DNA of 64,000 nt. Origin: Albifimbria verrucaria. Taxonomy: Eukaryota; Ascomycota; Sordariomycetes; Hypocreales; Stachybotryaceae. Where the stretch lies: NCBI GenBank assembly GCA_020081605.1, contig JAHREC010000019.1, positions 434,001 through 498,000 on the forward strand, written 5' to 3'. Within the stretch, counting starts at the first letter, position 1. Each line of letters begins with the position of its first letter. This document shows positions 57,070-64,000 of this stretch, piece after piece. Position numbers and translations under genes: made by a program. The notes beneath the pieces are model-generated. The model saw only the letters and a list, made by a program, of their open reading frames with translations. It was not told the origin of the DNA and made no database searches.

Positions 57070-58252
57070 GGTTTCGAGCTTGTGTATGTGATGATCAACG
57101 TGAAAGATCCCAAGGAAGAGTATGGGACATGTCTCGGCCAAGAGGTAGCGGCAGAAGGTGCTTAAAAGCTTACATGTGCCCCTCGTTCGCATAACACAGG
57201 GCTGAGTTCCCCAGTATTATCAAGAACACGCCGTATCAAGTTACGAAAAGCCGAACTGCCTAGCCGAATGAAGTTACTTGGAAGAACCAACAGCCGTGCT
57301 AGGTTTTAGGTAGCCAAGGCTAACTAGGTATACTCTAATTAATTGCTTAATTGTGGACTTCTGCCTGATAGTCAGCCATGTCAGCCTGCGCCCCTGGGGC
57401 GGAGTACAGAGTTTCACTTGGACATAACAGCAAAGGTCTTCCCATTGGCTCAGGCCAGTAGCATCGCCAACAGCCATATTCTCAAATGAGACTAGTGATT
57501 ACTGGCTGATCTTTTCGTTGGGCCTAATGCGGTGCTAATTTTCAGCATGGCTTTTAGGATGGGCAGGTTGGTGGCACAACCCCACGCCCGGATGGTTAGC
57601 CCCAGATGATGGATCAATATCCTCGATATTTCGATATATACCTCGATATCATTGGACTAAAGCTTTTGACCTGGCCCAGTCTCTTACATGTTGAATGGCT
57701 GGCAGTGAAAGAAATGTCGTTGATAGCCTATTATTTGTAGTTTCACAATACCCTGTTGACATCATGTACATCGGTGTAATGTGTTTGTCATGACAACAAC
57801 AACGAAAGAAAACAAAAACACCATTTCTGGGTAGCGAGTTGAATTGAATAGTACAGGAGCTATGGCCTCGAATAGAATGAAAACAGCCCACAGACACGAA
57901 GTGATTTAATTGGAGTGTTGCTTAAAAGACTACTGGTCTATTGGTCTTTCCTCCCTACTAAGCATAAAACTTCAGCATAAATTATTTTATAGGACTATAA
58001 TTATAGTACCAATTTGTAGGGTATCGTAGAGCTATGAAGTACCCATATCAACATTACATTCTATGTCAATCACTTGTCAATACAGTCCCTAAGATGTTGC
58101 TTCTATGATCAGACTACGACTTTGAACCTGTGTGCTCTCCAAAAACGCTTCACCATTATTTTGTATTTCGTGACTATGGATAATACTTGCTTTGATAGAA
58201 GATTTCACTTTCTTTTCTACTTGACTATAGATATAGTGGTTTCTCACAAAAA
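57070..58252. other. Intergenic region of about 1.2 kb
   Basis: No gene recognised. Short TCGATAT repeats occur at about 57622-57650. Confidence 0.4.
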
Positions 58253-60100
58253 TCACCACCAAGCCTCACGAGTGCTGCGCCATGTATTCGTGCCGCAGTG
58301 AATCTCACCTAATAACACATGGTGAGAAAAATAATCGTCTTGCCAAATCACGTTATAGCCGACCCCGGCGTAAATCTTTTCGGCTTCTTCCCGAAGGATA
58401 TCCTTGCCGCCAATCAAGGGGCCCCAGGGGTTCGGCGAAAGCACAGTTGAGTTCGTCAAGACCACGCCATTGACCACGCCGGGATAGAAAGCAAAGAGTG
58501 ACCTTGTGAAGTCTCCTCCAGATTGCCGACGCTGAACACTATTTGGCGGTGTAGCAGCTTCAATGATATTGAGTAATTCGTTGCTGGATGATACGGAGGC
58601 CATCTTGCTAGCGCTGCCACAGCCAGGATCCTGGTTATAGAACGTAGCAGGTAGACGGAAGATTTCTTTATCTGTGATTCCCGTCTCACGTTTGAGGATC
58701 TCCAGGTTGGCGTTGATACGCTCAGCAGCCAGCTTATTGGCGTCGGTGAAGTTCTTCAAAGCAAGAACTTGTCCAATGCTCAATTTAGGTACGCACTGTC
58801 CTCCATCGTACGAGAAGCTTGGTCGTGAAAATGCTCGTTCGCTTCCATGACCCTCCGCAACCGCCTTCTCAAGCAGTGCTAAGCCCTTTGCGGGATCATC
58901 CGCAATCAACACCCATCCTCTTTCATTGTCGGCCGGCAGAAACTGTAGAAACTCATCTACATGGCCTACAGCAAGCCAATCAGTGTCCAGTTTTAGGGGA
59001 TCTTGGGTTTCCTGCGCCTGGAAGAACGGTAAAATCTTGGGGTCTTGGTTGAACTGTCGACCTAGGATGACGCGCCCAGCCGGATAACTCTTGCCATTGT
59101 GGCTGTACGGAGGGATAGTTTCTACATTTCCTGTCGAATCCGTTGAAGCTCCGCCGTCACCGGTGTTCAACGCGCCTACTTTGCCGTCGCGAAGTTCCGA
59201 AAACACAGCACGACCTGAAGTTCGATAAAGTTGTGCAGAGCGCAAGAGAATACGTAGTACGATAGGGCCGTCTGGTCCAGGAATACTACTGTACCCCGTC
59301 TCAAAGAAATCTTGTGTCCAGATTTCACTGGCGCTGGTGAGCTCCTGCACAGGAACAATGGTGTCGACATTGCTGTGGAGATCTTTGACAAACTGACCCT
59401 GTGGGCCAGTCGTAAATCTGGTCACGAAGACACGTTCTGCAGTTTGTCCATGATGATGTGTCAGGACTGGTGCAACGCGCAAGGCGACAGTGTCTTTAGC
59501 GGTGTCTTGGGCACCATTTGACACGACAAATTGCACACGAATACGACCATCCCACCCGTTGGGACGACGGACATCACGCGCATCGAGGCCTAAGGTGAGA
59601 CCTTGCTTTATCTCTTGAGCTGTGAAGGCATGGTCGGGCTTGATAAATGTCCACTTATTATCAGCACCCTTTGAAAAGATTCGGACTTTTGTTGCATAAG
59701 ATGTGTCTATAACGGAAACAGTCCCTTTCGCGTCTGGACCTAAACCATCAATGGGCAAGGTGATGAGTGGTGCGAGGTACAGTGGGTTTCGGAGGACATC
59801 GTCGGAGGCGTCATTGCACAATTCCAACGCGGCATCTGTTGTCTGCCTAGTAATCTGAAGAGAGCACCGCCTGTCGGTATCCGCAATATTGGCCAGAAAA
59901 AGAGCACCATGGTCTGTGGTCCAGTTGTTCTTCCCTACCGAATCGAGGTCGTTGACGATGCCATCACGATTTGTGTCAGCCAGAATAGTCGCAGTGAATC
60001 CATAAGTTGCCTGGATAAAACCTTGAACAGTCAATATCTTCTGGTACTCTTGAATCATGATCCAGCAACGTACATAGCGCGACGAGATTTCTTCTAACAT
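58253..60100 (-). CDS. Peptidylarginine deiminase (PAD) family protein
   Basis: One long uninterrupted frame; 615 residues from the ATG at 60100. Seen: ADTNRDGIVNDLDSVGKNNW (calcium-site-like acidic stretch), TTDHGALFLANIADTDRRC, IWTQDFFETGYSSIPGPDGP with aspartate D264, DWLAVGHVDEFLQFLPAD with H380 and D382, and GEIHCGTNTWR with cysteine C602 near the end. These four positions match the catalytic Asp, His, Asp and Cys of PADs, and the C-terminal GExHCGTN is diagnostic. Known: PADs convert protein arginine to citrulline, calcium-dependently in animals. Fungal members form a clade apart from vertebrate enzymes. The N-terminus may have a further upstream exon with a signal peptide, so localisation is open. 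Confidence 0.9.
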   Translation of the reverse strand: MLEEISSRYVRCWIMIQEYQKILTVQGFIQATYGFTATILADTNRDGIVNDLDSVGKNNWTTDHGALFLANIADTDRRCSLQITRQTTDAALELCNDASDDVLRNPLYLAPLITLPIDGLGPDAKGTVSVIDTSYATKVRIFSKGADNKWTFIKPDHAFTAQEIKQGLTLGLDARDVRRPNGWDGRIRVQFVVSNGAQDTAKDTVALRVAPVLTHHHGQTAERVFVTRFTTGPQGQFVKDLHSNVDTIVPVQELTSASEIWTQDFFETGYSSIPGPDGPIVLRILLRSAQLYRTSGRAVFSELRDGKVGALNTGDGGASTDSTGNVETIPPYSHNGKSYPAGRVILGRQFNQDPKILPFFQAQETQDPLKLDTDWLAVGHVDEFLQFLPADNERGWVLIADDPAKGLALLEKAVAEGHGSERAFSRPSFSYDGGQCVPKLSIGQVLALKNFTDANKLAAERINANLEILKRETGITDKEIFRLPATFYNQDPGCGSASKMASVSSSNELLNIIEAATPPNSVQRRQSGGDFTRSLFAFYPGVVNGVVLTNSTVLSPNPWGPLIGGKDILREEAEKIYAGVGYNVIWQDDYFSHHVLLGEIHCGTNTWRSTREAWW

Positions 60101-61027
60101 TGAAGAGCTTCATCTTGGTCATTGGGAATGCCACATTCACAAGGGCTGCGGAAAGACAGAGCACATCTATTACAGCCGCAACCTCGTCATTATGTAGAAG
60201 CCGAGGTTTCAGGGGCAGAATTGTGCACCTGCCGGACCTGGCGCCATCGTTAGATAAAAGTTACCACCTTCTTTATGGTGCTTAGCACCAAATTTACAAT
60301 GCGGAATTTATCATGCGTATACGAAATGACCAGGGGTTGCATAAGTGGGCTCATTCCGACGAAGAACGAATCCATTATTACCCAACTCAAGCCTAATAGA
60401 TCTTTTTTACAAAGTAGTGCATAGATATGTGATGCCGCATAGACTATGTTTTGTAAACTCATTCCATGCATCATGAACCGTATCAAACACTGCATTATGG
60501 TTAGAACAACATAAGACACACATTTCTTTGCCTAGAGTTATATAAGGTTCCTATATATTTATGGGTCCCTGTCCCTACAGGGGTTGTCCAGTCGTACGTA
60601 GTTGATGGGAACTTCGCGATTTGCACTAAATGTGCTAATATTGCGCCTTCCAATTATGAAGATTTTTGCTACATGATAGTGTTATCACACTCCAACAGTA
60701 GGTCTAAAGTCTCTGGCGTAGTTATGTTGGGGAGGAGACATGTATCCTAGGATGACTATTCATGCGGCTAATTGATTAGAAGAGGTTTTGGACCCCGAGA
60801 TGTATTATTATGGAGCACCAATAGTCCACCCGTTAACCTTCATCCGAGGGATTGCACATCTGGAAGTAGAGAGTGATCGGTAAGTGTGGAATTTGTCTCT
60901 GAATCGAGAGTTATATGAGAAATGAAGAAAATAAGAGCAACAAAAAACACGGAGTTTATAATGAATTGCTTCTATCAAATGGCATAATGATCGTTGAAAT
61001 CGTCTAGTACTAAAAAGTCTCATAGAA
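60101..61027. other. Intergenic region of about 0.9 kb
   Basis: Holds the PAD-family promoter and possible first exon on the minus strand and the 3' end of the GH2 gene. No separate gene seen. Confidence 0.4.
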
Positions 61028-63838
61028 TCACGGGCTAAGCTTAATGCTGATTGAGCCCTCTGGAGCACCAATGTAAGTGTATCTTAGTGAGGTGAGGCTC
61101 ACCCCTGATACATCTATCTCTTTCACTTCTCCAGGAACCAAATCAAAACCGTTATCGCTGAGAGATATCAATTGGTTTTCCTCGATTACGAAACCTTTGA
61201 TGGGAAGGTCGCACAATAAGCTGAGGCGATCCTCTGAAATAGCTTTGAATGTGATCGTTCGAGGTCCCAAATTGAGGTATTTGATAGGCTGCGGCCACTC
61301 TGCGTTGGCTGCAATGACTGCATCATTTGATGAAATCGTAGCATAGATGATATACGGATTGTAGGTTGTAAGGCTCGACGGAATACTAGTATCTAGTGCC
61401 AGATTGGCTTCTGGGCCTTGATAGTCCTTTAGGACTTCAGTCGTGCTATTTGGCTGTACCATCACCTTTTGTTCAAGAGGCGCGATCAAGTCTTGGCCAG
61501 ACTGTACCGAAACGAAGCGGACGCGTAAATCTACCTCAACCGAGTCAGTGCGACTGTTGGCAATCCAAACATCGAATGTTGTGTCTTTGGCAGCCGCTCT
61601 AGGGTCGTCATGACCAGCAGTCCAGCTATGGAACCTTTTTGAAATGCCTACCGCCAAGGGTTTCAACGCTCGAGCAATAGCGTAGAACGAAGGCTTTTTA
61701 ATAAGGTAATAATCCACGACGGCCCAACTCATAGTAGGCCAGCAGTCGTTGAGTTGCCACACAAGCACCCCTCCACATTTGCGAGTGCCCCATTGGCGAC
61801 GCCACGACTCGTAGGCATACTTCATGGCTTCTGATTGAACCACTTGTGTCAGATGAGTATACGATGGAAGATCGTATTTAATGACGAAATTTTCAGAGAC
61901 ATAAGTGATCATACGGCGTTCATGATCGATTGCTTTGTTGCGGAAGTCCAACATTATAGATCCAGGGTACTGTTGTTGGGGGTCGGTGATTGACTTCTGG
62001 ATTGTTTCCAGGTGAGGGTATGCCTCCACTAAAAATGTTTCAGCAATCAATACATCTCGGTAGTTTAGATACTTATGTGGACTGCATCGTACTTCCAAAC
62101 TCACTCACGAAACGTGCTGACAGTTCCGGAGCTTCCTGGTATCTTCTCATTGCACCATGCCATACTGTCGCTTTGTTAGCAATTCCTTCTACTTCGCAGG
62201 CAACTTCACATACAATCCCACTGGTGTTTATCACCGACTGTTGGATCCCCGAGTTTTTCCCATCTCCCCATGGGCTTGTCGGGTGGTAAGCCACGGCAGG
62301 GTCTTCCTCTGAGACTATCTTTGGGAGTAGATACTCGTAGAGATATCTGGCTGGGAACGTGGACTTGAGCCAAGATTGGGGATCCTTGTCCTCATAATTG
62401 TACTCAAGTCCATATCGCTCTTGAACTTGATAATCCTCATTGCTGCCTGCCCATATGATCAGAGAAGGGTGCGAACGAAGACGCCTCATATTTTGCCTCG
62501 CTTCCTGTTCAACTGAGTTAAGGAATGTCGGATACGTAGGGTATGAAGCACAGGCAAAAGCAAAGTCCTGCCAGACGAGGATGCCTAGTTCGTCACAGGC
62601 ATCAAACAAAGCATCGTGCTCGTAGATCCCACCTGTCTTCAACTTAGCAGGCCGGCATAAAATCCAGAACGATCAACATACCACCCCAGATGCGGACCAT
62701 AATCTGATTTCCAGTTTTAAGTAACTCCATCCACTTTCGATACTTTTCAGGCGTAACTCTCGAAAGGAAACTGTCAGCTGGAATCCAGCACGAGCCTCCA
62801 CAAAATACATCAACTCCGTTGATACGAAAATAGAACGACTTGCCATATTCATCTGGCTGTTGAATGAGCTCTACTTGTCGGAATCCGATTTTCTTTAACT
62901 TTTCGTCAAGACCATGGATTATGGCTTTGACCTCATAGAGAGTCTGATGGCCGTAACCAAATGGGTTCCATAGACTAGGATTTTTATTTGAAAGTCCATC
63001 TTTGCCCGGCCATTTCCGTCAATCTCACAATCGTTATTGACGATACTTGAGCCTTCCAAGCAAATGGATAAGTTGACGGCACCCGAGTTGGATAGTGGAA
63101 CTGTAGCGAAGATGGTTCCGCTGATTGTTTCGAAATCAGAACTGATTTGGTATTGAACCCAGATATCATCGATCCTCGAGATGTATTGCTCCAAATAAAT
63201 CGGCTTCCAAGGCCCTAACGTGAGGGTAATTGGTCCCCAATCCCACCCCCAGTTGTACTGAGCACTTCTCACGGGCACACGACTCATTTCTGTCTGACGG
63301 ACGTAGAAGGTGTGTTCATGGCTATGCTCCTCAAGAAGTTTCCGACCGCGAGATAGGGTTGAGTCAAACTCAATTTCCAATGTATTTTCATCCCGAAGAT
63401 GGCTTGTTATGTTTATGCGATGCGATATAAACATGTTTTCTGTATTGAGTATGTCAACACCGTTGAGCCTTACCGTCGTGAATGTGTCAAGGCCATCAAA
63501 TACAAGATCCGTGGTCACTATGTCATTATTCTCCTGGCTCAAAGGATTCTTGAAGTGCGTCTTGTACACCCAGCTTTGTTCCCCAACCCATCTTACAGCA
63601 AGTTCGTTGAGATCTAGAAAAGGGTCGGGTATTCTGGTGCCTTGGTTAGTTTCTGTGGTGAGGAAATACTCAGAAGAAGATCCCGAGCGTTACATGCAGC
63701 CACTTACTTCTTATTTTCTAATAGATCAAGATGTACCTGGGTGGGCAGCTTTCTTGCAGGAAGCCAAGAGTTTTCTTTGGTGTCATCAACTTGTCGGAAC
63801 GTCCAACCTTCATGCAGGTCAAACCGTGAGAGCTGCAT
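61028..63838 (-). CDS. GH2 beta-mannosidase, cytosolic
   Basis: Exons 63838-63708, 63633-62682, 62632-62093 and 62028-61028. The start [20 protein letters not shown] has no signal peptide. Seen: [121 protein letters not shown] with the acid/base glutamate, FVSEFGM with the nucleophile glutamate, and [20 protein letters not shown]. Length is about 870 residues, as in intracellular fungal beta-mannosidases. A frame break at the T run 62981-62985 ([10 protein letters not shown] recovered). Known: trims beta-1,4-mannose from mannan or N-glycan oligosaccharides. Confidence 0.9.
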
Positions 63839-64000
63839 TGTCGAACCTGCAATTTAAACATGCAATCATACGCGAGAGATTGAGCCGAGTGAGAATGAAC
63901 CACGACCGACGAGAAGAAAAGATTCCCTAGAAGATATAAGCCACGCTAATTTCTCAGGCCGACTTAGCTGATGCGAAGCATTACCTAGTTCTCATTCTCA
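63839..64000. promoter_or_regulatory. 5' flank of the GH2 gene, cut by the window edge
   Basis: Only about 160 bases are visible; no clear TATA box was identified. Confidence 0.3.

Noticed and set aside
1..64000. CRISPR arrays, rRNA genes or bacterial operons
   Set aside because: None are present; intron structure and gene families show a fungal nuclear sequence.

Overview
The window is nuclear DNA from a filamentous ascomycete (Pezizomycotina). Supporting signs are single-gene transcription units on both strands, short GT-AG introns of about 45-80 bases, Zn2Cys6 regulators, a SUR7 protein, an AIM24 protein, and a large set of enzymes that attack plant material. The gene content (NLP, GH28, GH78, GH55, GH2, saponin hydrolase, FDC1/PAD1) suggests a plant-associated Sordariomycete. 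I cannot name the species.

Layout. 0.8-6.5 kb: a SUR7-like membrane protein, a 256-bp MITE, a secreted plant-type ferredoxin homologue that has lost all four cluster cysteines, a small secreted protein and a 41-bp minisatellite. 6.5-15.6 kb: an arsenic-type cluster with a CX5R rhodanese resembling arsenate reductase, ArsH, an MCT-like MFS transporter, ArsM with a double cysteine tail, and an FAD monooxygenase. 16.4-33.9 kb: a glycoside island with GH55 glucanase, GH1 glycosidase, two Zn2Cys6 regulators, cytosolic GH78 alpha-rhamnosidase, a sugar MFS transporter and a secreted saponin-hydrolase-family protein. 34.6-43 kb: a small membrane protein, a necrosis-inducing NLP, an MDR enoyl reductase, a third Zn2Cys6 regulator and PAD1. 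43.6-64 kb: FDC1 (divergent from PAD1), a secreted RidA protein, GH18 chitinase, GH28 exopolygalacturonase, a small zinc protein, a 4-TM protein, AIM24, a peptidylarginine deiminase and a cytosolic GH2 beta-mannosidase.

How the genes may work together. In the central island a secreted saponin hydrolase could release an oligosaccharide from a triterpenoid saponin. The divergent MFS protein could import it, and GH78 and GH1, which both lack signal peptides, could trim it inside the cell. The arsenic genes form a plausible reduction, methylation, oxidation and efflux set. PAD1 supplies prenyl-FMN to FDC1 for decarboxylating cinnamic-type acids.

Quality warning. More than 25 single-base frame breaks fall in otherwise well conserved genes. 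Nearly all are a base missing from a homopolymer, most often a G/C run. They look like sequence errors rather than pseudogenes. Many genes here are therefore split in the raw reading frames, and I give each as one locus with the break positions.
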